Positions 17,070 through 24,127 of a stretch of DNA of 47,258 nucleotides are shown piece after piece. Both the position numbers and the translations under genes were made by a program. Each line of letters begins with the position of its first letter. Within the stretch, counting starts at the first letter, position 1. Under the pieces are notes generated by a model, which worked only from the letters and a program-made list of their open reading frames with translations, ran no database searches and was not told the DNA's origin. Source of the stretch: JALRAP01 sp046302815 (lineage in GTDB: Bacteria > Bacteroidota > Bacteroidia > AKYH767-A > OLB10); NCBI GenBank assembly GCA_046302815.1, contig JBKCHO010000023.1:1-47258 (forward strand). The letters are read 5' to 3'.

Positions 17070-18443
17070 ATGCAAAACGAGAAAAAAAATAATAGAGGGA
17101 ATGTAGTATTGATTGGGGCTGGTCTTGTAGGATCGCTTTTAGCTTGTTATATGCGGAAGAGAGGTTATGAGGTAGATGTATATGAGCGAAGAGGTGACAT
17201 GCGAAAGGATGGTGCTTACGCAGGAAGGTCTATCAATTTGGCACTCTCCGATCGTGGATGGCGAGGACTGGCAGGGGTGGGTTTGGTGGATGAGGTGAAA
17301 AAAGTGGCTATCCCCATGGCTGGAAGAATGATACACCATCAGGATGGGTCCATGGCCTACCAAGCTTATGGAAAAGATGGACAGGCCATCAATTCAGTTT
17401 CAAGAGGTGGATTGAATAGGCTATTGATGGATGAGGCCGAAAAAAGCGGAGCACGAATCCATTTCAACATGCGATGCACCCATGTCGACCTTGATACAAA
17501 CGCACTTATTTTCGAGCATACGGAAAACGGAGCAAAAACCAATCTTACCGCTCCACTGATCATCAGCTCAGATGGTGCCTATTCCGCTGGAAGGTTGAGC
17601 ATGATGTTTACCGACCGTTGCAATTATTCACAAACATATATTGAACACGGCTACAAGGAGCTTACCATTCCTGCAGATGAGGCCGGAGGCTTCAGGATTG
17701 AAAAGAATGCGCTGCATATCTGGCCGCGTGGAGGATATATGTTGATCGCGCTGCCAAATCCCGATGGCAGTTTTACTTGCACCCTCTTTTTCCCATATGA
17801 GGGAAGTCCCTCCTTCAGCGAGTTGGATAGCATCGAAAAAGTGAGTGTCTTTTTTAAAGAGGTTTTCCCTGATGCGTATGCCATGATGCCCGGATTGGAA
17901 AAAGATTTTTTCCAAAATCCTACAGGTAGCTTGGTTACGGTGCGAACTTTTCCATGGACTTGGAAAAACCGCATCCTGTTGATTGGAGATGCTGCACATG
18001 CCATAGTACCCTTTTACGGGCAGGGTATGAATTGTGGATTTGAGGATTGTGTTGAACTCGATCGTCTCATTGGCGAACTCGATCACGACTGGAGTCAAAT
18101 AATGCCTGCTTACGAAAAGGCCCGCAAACCCAATGGCGATGCGGTGGCTGACTTGGCGCTGGCGAACTTTATTGAGATGCGTGACTTGGTTGGTAAGCCT
18201 GAGTTTTTACTGAGAAAGAAAATAGAAGCGCGGTTCAATGAGCGACACCCTGAGAAATGGACGCCGCTATACACGATGGTTACATTTAGCGAAACACCAT
18301 ACAGCGTTGCCCTTCGGGAAGGTAAGAGGCAAGACGGTATAATGGATAAGATAATGTCTATGCCTGGAATCGAGCAAAAATGGGATTCCAAAGAGGTGGA
18401 GGAAACGATTCTCGGACTATTAAACGAGAAAGGGGTTTCCTGA
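17070..18443 (+). CDS. kmo: Kynurenine 3-monooxygenase
   Basis: The 457-residue FAD monooxygenase hydroxylates kynurenine to 3-hydroxykynurenine using NADPH and oxygen. The dinucleotide-binding GAGLVG lies at residues 16-21, and the second FAD motif is seen in GDAAHAIVPFYGQGMN. The R-S-I-N-L-A-L-S segment typical of KMO is also present. It has no obvious C-terminal membrane anchor. It follows kynU by one base. Its last 24 bases overlap the end of the convergent hydrolase gene. No 2,3-dioxygenase or kynurenine formamidase is in the window, so the first steps are encoded elsewhere. Confidence 0.94.
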   Translation: MQNEKKNNRGNVVLIGAGLVGSLLACYMRKRGYEVDVYERRGDMRKDGAYAGRSINLALSDRGWRGLAGVGLVDEVKKVAIPMAGRMIHHQDGSMAYQAYGKDGQAINSVSRGGLNRLLMDEAEKSGARIHFNMRCTHVDLDTNALIFEHTENGAKTNLTAPLIISSDGAYSAGRLSMMFTDRCNYSQTYIEHGYKELTIPADEAGGFRIEKNALHIWPRGGYMLIALPNPDGSFTCTLFFPYEGSPSFSELDSIEKVSVFFKEVFPDAYAMMPGLEKDFFQNPTGSLVTVRTFPWTWKNRILLIGDAAHAIVPFYGQGMNCGFEDCVELDRLIGELDHDWSQIMPAYEKARKPNGDAVADLALANFIEMRDLVGKPEFLLRKKIEARFNERHPEKWTPLYTMVTFSETPYSVALREGKRQDGIMDKIMSMPGIEQKWDSKEVEETILGLLNEKGVS

Positions 18444-19061
18444 TTTTTCGGCTCCAATGGTGGTGGATGGGCCGTGGCCAGGATAGACCACAATGTGATC
18501 TTCTAACACCAACAGTTGCTCTTCAATGGATTTGATGAGTGTGTTGTGATCGCCTCCCGGTAAATCGGTTCTGCCGATGCTATTTTGAAACAACACATCG
18601 CCTCCAACTAAGAATCTTGCATCACGAGCATAAAAGGAAACACTGCCCGGACTATGTCCAGGAGTGAATAGCATTTCAAGAGAAGTTTTTCCAATTTCGA
18701 TGGTTTGGGTAACATCCAAATAACGGTCGGGATCTGGTGATTTGCGGTAGGGGATGCCATACATTTTGGACACTTGGTCTCCCGCATCCAATACTTTTTG
18801 TTCTAACGGATGAATCCAGGGTTTTAATCCGAATTTGCTGAAAACAAACCAGTTGCCTAAAATATGGTCGATATGGCAATGGGTGTTAAGGCATATTACC
18901 GGTGTGGCCTTTAAATCGTCAATTGCATTGAGCAGTTCCGACTCTTCGTGGGCATCCATACAGCCGGGATCTATGATGGCGCATCGCCTTGTAGCTTGAT
19001 CTACAACAAGATAGGTGTTTTCAGAAAAAGGATTGAAAGTCAGGCAATAAATATCAGTCAT
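18420..19061 (-). CDS. Metallo-beta-lactamase-fold hydrolase (glyoxalase II-like)
   Basis: This 213-residue protein has the complete zinc-binding set: H61-x-H63-x-D65-H66 (THCHIDH), H136 in TPGHSPGS, D155 in GGDVLF and H196 in YPGHGP. Short single-domain proteins of this type act on thioesters such as S-lactoylglutathione-like substrates, but the substrate here is unknown. The ATG at 19061 is only 4 bases after a TACCTTTG element, so the mRNA may be leaderless. The 3' end overlaps kmo by 24 bases in the opposite direction. Confidence 0.85.
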   Translation of the reverse strand: MTDIYCLTFNPFSENTYLVVDQATRRCAIIDPGCMDAHEESELLNAIDDLKATPVICLNTHCHIDHILGNWFVFSKFGLKPWIHPLEQKVLDAGDQVSKMYGIPYRKSPDPDRYLDVTQTIEIGKTSLEMLFTPGHSPGSVSFYARDARFLVGGDVLFQNSIGRTDLPGGDHNTLIKSIEEQLLVLEDHIVVYPGHGPSTTIGAEKSGNPFLV

Positions 19062-19065
19062 GATA

Positions 19066-19073
19066 CAAAGGTA
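19066..19073 (-). promoter_or_regulatory. -7 element directly before the hydrolase ATG
   Basis: Minus-strand TACCTTTG ends 4 bases before the ATG at 19061. Transcription from it would begin at or just inside the start codon. No -33 TTG at the usual distance. Confidence 0.45.
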
Positions 19074-19084
19074 GGCTAAGGCCT

Positions 19085-19142
19085 AAAAACGAACAGGGGC
19101 ATCATCTCCCTAACCCCCCGGTTCAAGAGAACGCCCCTGTTC
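19085..19142 (-). terminator. Intrinsic-terminator-like hairpin
   Basis: On the minus strand a perfect 10-base stem, GAACAGGGGC paired with GCCCCTGTTC, closes a 32-base loop and is followed after one G by TTTTT (19089-19085). It lies 26 bases past the stop of the small ORF at 19169-19342 and before the hydrolase promoter, which is where a terminator for that ORF would be. The loop is long for a typical terminator and contains a run of six G. Confidence 0.5.
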
Positions 19143-19168
19143 AGATCACTACTTTCTTATCAGTCGCC

Positions 19169-19342
19169 TTATTCCCAGGTTACCACTCCGCCTCCATCTT
19201 GGTTCCGGCTTTGATCGGAATCCATGATAATGAGAGCTTTGTCGTATTCGCCGGGGTTTTCGGCCTTAAGCTGATCGGCGGTTTTTCCGCTACTGATATC
19301 ACATCCTAACGCTATCAGGATGGCAATTAACAGGTCTATCAT
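19169..19342 (-). CDS. Possible small gene, 57 residues
   Basis: A 57-codon frame runs from ATG at 19342 to TAA at 19169. The peptide opens with a short hydrophobic stretch (MIDLLIAILIALGCD) and continues polar: KTADQLKAENPGEY, then MDSDQSRNQDGGGV, ending VTWE. Cys14 follows a hydrophobic run, but the lipobox is imperfect (Ala, Leu, Gly before Cys). The codons look ordinary for this genome, and a hairpin with a T run lies just downstream. I do not recognise the family. It occupies most of the otherwise gene-free gap 19062-19488; the remaining bases, 19343-19488, show no clear promoter element on either strand. Confidence 0.42.
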   Translation of the reverse strand: MIDLLIAILIALGCDISSGKTADQLKAENPGEYDKALIIMDSDQSRNQDGGGVVTWE

Positions 19343-19488
19343 GTTGATTGCGATGTAAAACTATTGTTGATTAATTCGATTTATTGTAACTTTTTACGCC
19401 CTTTGGTAACATCATAAAAAGTATTACTTTTACTATTGAACCTAGCAAAAGGTTACGGTTTTAGCAGAAAACCAAGCATTTTAAAGCC

Positions 19489-21000
19489 ATGTCGATAAAA
19501 AATTTAATCGAAATCAGCTCTTTGGTAACAAAATCCAAGTCTGGTTTGCTTTCTCAAGAAATTGATATTGAGGCAGGTAGTGAATCCTCAAAGTATCTAA
19601 GGCTTATTGAAGGACTTTCAAAAGGAGAATGGGAGAGTGATTTACAGGCAGAAAAAGAGATCTATGGTAAAAAGGTAGGTGGCAAAACCTTTGAAATGCT
19701 AAAAACAAGAGCTAAAGACAGGCTCGTTAACTTAATTTTTCAAAGTGATGCATCGAAAGTTTTCAAAGGATCAGGGGAGAAAGCCTATTTCAATGCATGC
19801 AAATGTTTGTTGTCTGGCTCATTGTTGTTTTATAAAGACAAATTCAGTTCAGGACATGAGCAATTGAGGCAAGCAATTAAAATTTCAAGAAAGTTTGAGT
19901 ATTCGGAAATAGAACTTAATGCACTTAGATTACTTCGTAGATATGCAGGGTTTTCAGGGGATGATAAAAATTACCATAAGTATAATCATGAAATTAAACT
20001 TGCTCAAGATAAACTGCAAGCTGAATTAAAAGCCGAGGAGTTGAATCAAGATCTTTATCTGGAGTTAGTAAAATCTGTTGATCTAAGTGATGAGTGGAAG
20101 GATAAGCTAGAGTCAAATTTCAATCAAATGAAAGAATTGATTCAAAATCATGATTCGACTTTGATTAGAATTAATTCATATAAGCTCTTTGTAAGATACC
20201 ACCAGGTCAAAGAGGATTATGAGAAAGCAATTTTGGTTGGATTGGAGTTTAAAGAATATTTGAAAGGAAGAAATTTCCGATTCATAAAATCTAAGTTTGC
20301 AGAGATAAGTCTATTCAATTTGTATAGTTGTCTTTTTTTAAGAGACTACAACCGAGGCACAATGTTTGCCGCTGAGTGCGAGGAGTTGTATGATTCCGGT
20401 TCCATAAATTGGTTGATTTTTAAAGAGTATCATTTTCTGCTTTGTATGCATACTTCCCAATTCGGAAAGGCTGCCGCTATTTTCGATCAAGTGCTTCGAC
20501 ATCCCTCATTCGATTCTTATCCGGCTCCCAATGTGGAAAAGTGGAGGATATTCGAAGCGTATTTGGAATATGCCGATCCAATTGCAAACAATGGACGACG
20601 GAGATTCAATATTTCCAAGTTTCTCAACGAGGTGCCGGTGTTCACCAAGGATAAATCGGGTTACAACCTTACTATCATCATAGCCCAAGTACTGCTAGCC
20701 GTAAAAACGAAGGGATTGCATCGCGTAGTCGATAGGGAAGAGTCTCTAAAGACTTATCTGTCGCGCTATGTGAAAAAAGACAAGCATGCCAGGAGTTATT
20801 ATTTTGTTAAAATGCTTCAGGTTATGATCCGTTATGAGTTTGATCCCTTCAAGACATCTCAGATTTCGGAAAAGTTTTTCAGCAAAATGAAACAATCCGG
20901 CCCAGCCAGTCCCGAAACATCCGAGGTGATTCCTTACGAGTGGCTTTGGTCCGATTTGTTGGCGCGTTTGAGAGAAATCAAATTGAATTCAGAAAATTGA
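19489..21000 (+). CDS. Uncharacterised helical-repeat protein
   Basis: The 503-residue product is predicted almost all alpha-helical, rich in Lys, Glu and Leu, with no signal peptide or membrane segment. Regular helix pairs (for example around residues 100-150 and 250-330) recall TPR-like solenoids, but no single repeat matches the TPR consensus well. I do not recognise the family. The first two thirds are visibly AT-richer than the last third: the 60-base row at 19681 has 20 G/C and the row at 20881 has 31. The GNAT gene starts one base after its stop, so the two are probably co-transcribed. Confidence 0.75.
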   Translation: MSIKNLIEISSLVTKSKSGLLSQEIDIEAGSESSKYLRLIEGLSKGEWESDLQAEKEIYGKKVGGKTFEMLKTRAKDRLVNLIFQSDASKVFKGSGEKAYFNACKCLLSGSLLFYKDKFSSGHEQLRQAIKISRKFEYSEIELNALRLLRRYAGFSGDDKNYHKYNHEIKLAQDKLQAELKAEELNQDLYLELVKSVDLSDEWKDKLESNFNQMKELIQNHDSTLIRINSYKLFVRYHQVKEDYEKAILVGLEFKEYLKGRNFRFIKSKFAEISLFNLYSCLFLRDYNRGTMFAAECEELYDSGSINWLIFKEYHFLLCMHTSQFGKAAAIFDQVLRHPSFDSYPAPNVEKWRIFEAYLEYADPIANNGRRRFNISKFLNEVPVFTKDKSGYNLTIIIAQVLLAVKTKGLHRVVDREESLKTYLSRYVKKDKHARSYYFVKMLQVMIRYEFDPFKTSQISEKFFSKMKQSGPASPETSEVIPYEWLWSDLLARLREIKLNSEN

Positions 21001-21001
21001 G

Positions 21002-21493
21002 ATGGTACACATAAGGCCTGCAAAGGAATCCGATGCGCAACGCATTGCCGACATCTACAATGATGCCATATTGCATGGCACAGCCACCTTCGACACTGAG
21101 GTTAAAACCGCAAAGGAGAGACTGGAGTGGTTAATAGAACACCATAAATTGAACCTTCCTGTGCTTGTTTCTGAGCAGGACGGTTTTGTTACCGGTTTCG
21201 CTGCTTTGAACCGCTGGAGTACGAGAAAAGCGTACGACACCACGGCGGAGGTTTCATTTTATGTTGATGCAACTTTCAGAGGCAAAGGAACCGGTAAAGC
21301 GCTTTTAGAACAAATCGTCCTTTCGGGACATGAAAGCGGATTGCATAATTTAATTTCCAGAATCACCCAAGGCAACATGATCAGCATAGCCATGCATGAG
21401 AGGCTCGGTTTCTCTCACATTGGAGTTATGCGCGAGGCAGGTATGAAATTCGGACAATATCTGGATGTGCACTTGATGCAAAAGCTACTCTGA
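21002..21493 (+). CDS. GNAT-family N-acetyltransferase (phosphinothricin acetyltransferase-like)
   Basis: This 163-residue cytoplasmic enzyme has the acetyl-CoA pyrophosphate-binding loop R93-G-K-G-T-G98. The N-terminal IRPAKESDAQRIADIYNDAI and the AEVSFYVD strand are characteristic of the Pat/Bar/YncA group, which acetylate phosphinothricin, methionine sulfoximine or related small amines. The natural substrate cannot be told from sequence. The ATG lies two bases after the TGA of the preceding gene's stop region (one-base spacing), which argues for translational coupling. Confidence 0.85.
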   Translation: MVHIRPAKESDAQRIADIYNDAILHGTATFDTEVKTAKERLEWLIEHHKLNLPVLVSEQDGFVTGFAALNRWSTRKAYDTTAEVSFYVDATFRGKGTGKALLEQIVLSGHESGLHNLISRITQGNMISIAMHERLGFSHIGVMREAGMKFGQYLDVHLMQKLL

Positions 21494-21497
21494 AGCA

Positions 21498-22079
21498 TCA
21501 GGGCTTTTCCCATTCCAAAGTCTCCATCATCTTTATCACATCCTTTCGTAAAAAATCGATCACAGGTGCAAGGGAATCTGGTTGCGGTGCCGTGTTGAAA
21601 TAAAGCGCGCCACGAAGGAAATGTTGGGTTGAATCGGTTATGAAAAACTGCAAAGGAGAAGCTGCGTTTCCGCTGATGTCGTACAAGATCCCGAAATTTT
21701 CGCCAGGCCGATGGAAAACAGTTTCCTCAATGGATTCGGCCTTTAAGGTGTGTTTATACACTAAGGTTCTGGAATCCTCCATTAATTTTTGAAGATCGCC
21801 ATTGATGGGTTTATAACTCAAAAACACTTCACTATTGAATTGCGGAAAACGAAGATGCTTCCAGCAAGGTTGGGCGAGCGAATCGCGGTAAGCAGCAACT
21901 GTGGAGTAGGATGGAATAGAAAATGAGAATGGACAAGGTTTTCCATCATACCGGTATTCCTTTTTTTCCGGTAGTGTTATCCTGAAATAACCTTTAGGTT
22001 TGGGTGTGGGGCTGTCGCTACAAGCACTTGTCAGTGCCAAGGCTGTGCAATAAAAAAAAAGCCGGACATGTTTTTTCAT
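21498..22079 (-). CDS. gldD: Gliding motility lipoprotein GldD
   Basis: The 193-residue protein has a lipoprotein signal peptide ending at Cys20 (ALTSAC), then PKPKGYFRI and the ITLPEK region typical of GldD. GldD is needed for gliding and T9SS function in Flavobacterium johnsoniae and is anchored in the envelope. The order mutY-ssb-gldD matches the known neighbourhood, but gldE, which usually stands between ssb and gldD, is missing here. A strong hairpin followed by nine T on the sense strand spans the first codons (22052-22085), so initiation or elongation may be controlled. Nine T in codons 7-10 also make this a slippage-prone tract. Confidence 0.88.
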   Translation of the reverse strand: MKKHVRLFFYCTALALTSACSDSPTPKPKGYFRITLPEKKEYRYDGKPCPFSFSIPSYSTVAAYRDSLAQPCWKHLRFPQFNSEVFLSYKPINGDLQKLMEDSRTLVYKHTLKAESIEETVFHRPGENFGILYDISGNAASPLQFFITDSTQHFLRGALYFNTAPQPDSLAPVIDFLRKDVIKMMETLEWEKP

Positions 22080-22085
22080 GCCGGC
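22052..22085 (-). terminator. Terminator-like hairpin enclosing the gldD start
   Basis: In the minus-strand transcript GCCGGCATG pairs with CATGTCCGGC (one bulged U) around an AAAAAA loop, directly followed by nine U. The left arm holds the gldD ATG (22079-22077). This has every part of an intrinsic terminator, but it sits on the first codons of a gene. It could end ssb transcripts and/or hide the gldD start codon. Confidence 0.6.
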
Positions 22086-22116
22086 AAAGTAAAGGACAAT
22101 TTCAATAGGATTCCAA

Positions 22117-22539
22117 TCAATAAGGAAGCGAGTCGTCCGAGCCGTTGTTCAACGATCCGTTACCCGACTCAACAACCTGTGCATTGGAGTTGGATGGATC
22201 TTCGGATTTCCTCGACCCCAGCATGGTCATGGTGTCTGCTATGATTTCGGTTGCGTATCTTTTGTTACCATCCTTATCATCCCATGAACGGGTTCTGATT
22301 TTGCCTTCTATATAGACAAGCGATCCCTTTTTCAGGAATTTTTCTGCGCTTTCTGCAAGGCCGCGCCACATGACAATGTTATGCCATTCGGTTTGGTCGA
22401 TGCGTTGGCCCTCTTTGGTCTTGTAAGATTCAGAGGTAGCTAAAGGGAATTTGGCCACAATGGCGCCTCCCTCTAAATGGCGAACCTCCGGGTCTTTACC
22501 GAGGTTGCCTACGAGAATGACTTTGTTGATGCCTGACAT
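22117..22539 (-). CDS. ssb: Single-stranded DNA-binding protein
   Basis: The 140-residue protein has the OB fold signature MSGINKVILVGNLGKDPEVR and the WHNIVMWRGLAE strand, with a disordered Ser/Asn/Gly-rich tail. The acidic tip is DDSLPY, where most SSBs have DDDLPF; the tip recruits repair and replication proteins, and Tyr for Phe is a mild change. It stands between mutY and gldD on the same strand, with 37 bases before gldD. It has its own well-formed promoter in the mutY 3' end. Confidence 0.95.
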   Translation of the reverse strand: MSGINKVILVGNLGKDPEVRHLEGGAIVAKFPLATSESYKTKEGQRIDQTEWHNIVMWRGLAESAEKFLKKGSLVYIEGKIRTRSWDDKDGNKRYATEIIADTMTMLGSRKSEDPSNSNAQVVESGNGSLNNGSDDSLPY

Positions 22540-22621
22540 GGTGTTTGTGTGTGGTGTGTGGTTGTTGGTGAAATGTGTTGCAGTGGATGCCTGATGTGTG
22601 TTTCATGCCTTATCTGCCAAC

Positions 22622-22652
22622 CAAATATACTTTTTTAATCCTTCAAAACAAA
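22622..22652 (-). promoter_or_regulatory. Promoter of ssb
   Basis: On the minus strand TTTG (22652-22649) and TATATTTG (22629-22622) are separated by 19 bases, the expected spacing for the Bacteroidota housekeeping sigma factor. The -33 part is within the gap directly before the mutY stop region. The ssb ATG is 82 bases downstream. Confidence 0.65.
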
Positions 22653-22654
22653 GC

Positions 22655-23722
22655 TCAGTTGCCATAACCCTCCACGCACTCTTCGAAAAGCTGTTCGATG
22701 ACCCGTGGCACAGCATACTTGTCGAGTTCGCGGTTTTGGGCAGAAACAATTCCCTTGGATTTCAAATCATTGGCGTCTAAAATCGCATCCAAAAAGAAAA
22801 TTCTGCAGTGTATGGTTTGGTGGCTGAGCTTGTGCGGTTTACGGTCGCGAACCGATGAGACATCAATTTTTTTGTTTCCAAAGAGTTCCTTCCAAAGAGT
22901 AGTTTCTTTTATCTCTTGCGCCGACAAGGATGCGTTGGATTCAATCATCGGAGGCTCGAAAAGATCCTGCCAAATGTCTTTCCCGGTTCTTTTCCTCAAC
23001 AATGTGATGCCCATTTCGGTGGTGATGAGATAGTTGAAGTAGCGGTTGCGTATTTTTGTTTTTCCCGACTTGAATGGTATCTCATGCACCACCCCCCGCC
23101 TGTGAGCTACACACTCTGTTTTGAAAATACATTGATCACAATCTGGAGCCACAGGCTTACAGTAAAGCGCCCCAAATTCCATAATGGCTTGGTTATGTGT
23201 ACTTGGATCGTTCTTACTCAAAAGTTGATGGGCTAGTTGATCCAGCTTTTTCTTGGTATCGCTTTGGTCTACTGGTTCGGTAATTCCATAAAATCTGGAT
23301 ATGACCCGAATTACATTTCCATCCACAACAGCATGTGGGAGGTTGTAGCAGAAGGAGGCTATGGCCGATGCCGTATAGGGTCCTATTCCAGGCAGCGACA
23401 ATAGGTCTTCAAAAGTGTTAGGGAAACTCCCTCCATGCTTTTCAACAACCGTTTTGGCAGCCTTGTGAAGGTTGCGAGCCCTTGAGTAATAGCCCAATCC
23501 TTGCCAAAGTCGCATCACCTCCTCATTACTTGCCGAGGCCAAGCTTTGAACAGTAGGATGATTTTCTTTAAACATTTGAAAATAAGGAAGTCCCTGATCA
23601 ACCCGGGTTTGTTGTAGAATGATTTCGGACAACCAAACTATATAAGGATCAATGGTTTGCCTCCATGGAAGATCCCTTTTATGCACCTCATACCAATCAA
23701 TCAGTCGTTTAGAAAAGTCCAT
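22655..23722 (-). CDS. mutY: A/G-specific adenine glycosylase
   Basis: The 355-residue enzyme removes adenine mispaired with 8-oxoguanine. The catalytic pair is E33 (SEIILQQTR) and D134 (VVDGNVIRV), with the helix-hairpin-helix LPGIGPYTA at about 110-118. The [4Fe-4S] ligands are C188, C195, C198 and C204 in the C-x6-C-x2-C-x5-C spacing. The C-terminal NUDIX-like domain that reads 8-oxoG follows from about residue 225. It is divergent from the HU gene, with promoters between them. Confidence 0.95.
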   Translation of the reverse strand: MDFSKRLIDWYEVHKRDLPWRQTIDPYIVWLSEIILQQTRVDQGLPYFQMFKENHPTVQSLASASNEEVMRLWQGLGYYSRARNLHKAAKTVVEKHGGSFPNTFEDLLSLPGIGPYTASAIASFCYNLPHAVVDGNVIRVISRFYGITEPVDQSDTKKKLDQLAHQLLSKNDPSTHNQAIMEFGALYCKPVAPDCDQCIFKTECVAHRRGVVHEIPFKSGKTKIRNRYFNYLITTEMGITLLRKRTGKDIWQDLFEPPMIESNASLSAQEIKETTLWKELFGNKKIDVSSVRDRKPHKLSHQTIHCRIFFLDAILDANDLKSKGIVSAQNRELDKYAVPRVIEQLFEECVEGYGN

Positions 23723-23758
23723 TTTGGAGTCCTTGGTTTCGAAAAAATTGGAGAATAA

Positions 23759-23789
23759 TTTTGAATATCAAACAAATAACATATCTTTG
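23759..23789 (+). promoter_or_regulatory. Promoter of the HU gene
   Basis: TTTTG (23759-23763) and TATCTTTG (23782-23789) are 18 bases apart, a canonical Bacteroidota promoter. The start codon is 38 bases after the -7 element. Confidence 0.75.
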
Positions 23790-23827
23790 CACCCCCAAAT
23801 TAAACAAAACGTAATAACCATTAACAA

Positions 23828-24121
23828 ATGACAAAAGCAGAACTCGTTGCCGAAGTTGCAACCAAAACCGGAGTTGAAAAGCTGGCTGTTCAGCAAACCA
23901 TTGAGGCTATGATGAAGGTTATCAAGACCTCATTGCAAAACAATCAGAATGTATACCTAAGGGGTTTCGGAAGCTTCATTGTTAAAAAGCGTGCCCAGAA
24001 AACCGGCCGTATCATTACAGAAAAGAAGCCAATCATTATTCCTGAGCACTATATCCCAGCTTTCAAACCTGCCAAGACCTTCACCGAAAAGGTAAAGACC
24101 GCTTTGCACAACAAGGCTTAA
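23828..24121 (+). CDS. HU-family DNA-binding protein
   Basis: The 97-residue protein is a HU/IHF-type nucleoid protein: MTKAELVAEVATKTG helix, the turn into VYLRGFGSFIVKKR, and the DNA-clasping arm with KPIIIPEHYIPAFKP. HU dimers bend and compact DNA. The arm sequence differs from the classical RNP(R/K)T but retains the proline tip. It heads a tight block with the TPR gene (6 bases later), a basic peptide and RNase G, all on the plus strand, and has a strong promoter. Confidence 0.93.
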   Translation: MTKAELVAEVATKTGVEKLAVQQTIEAMMKVIKTSLQNNQNVYLRGFGSFIVKKRAQKTGRIITEKKPIIIPEHYIPAFKPAKTFTEKVKTALHNKA

Positions 24122-24127
24122 TACATT

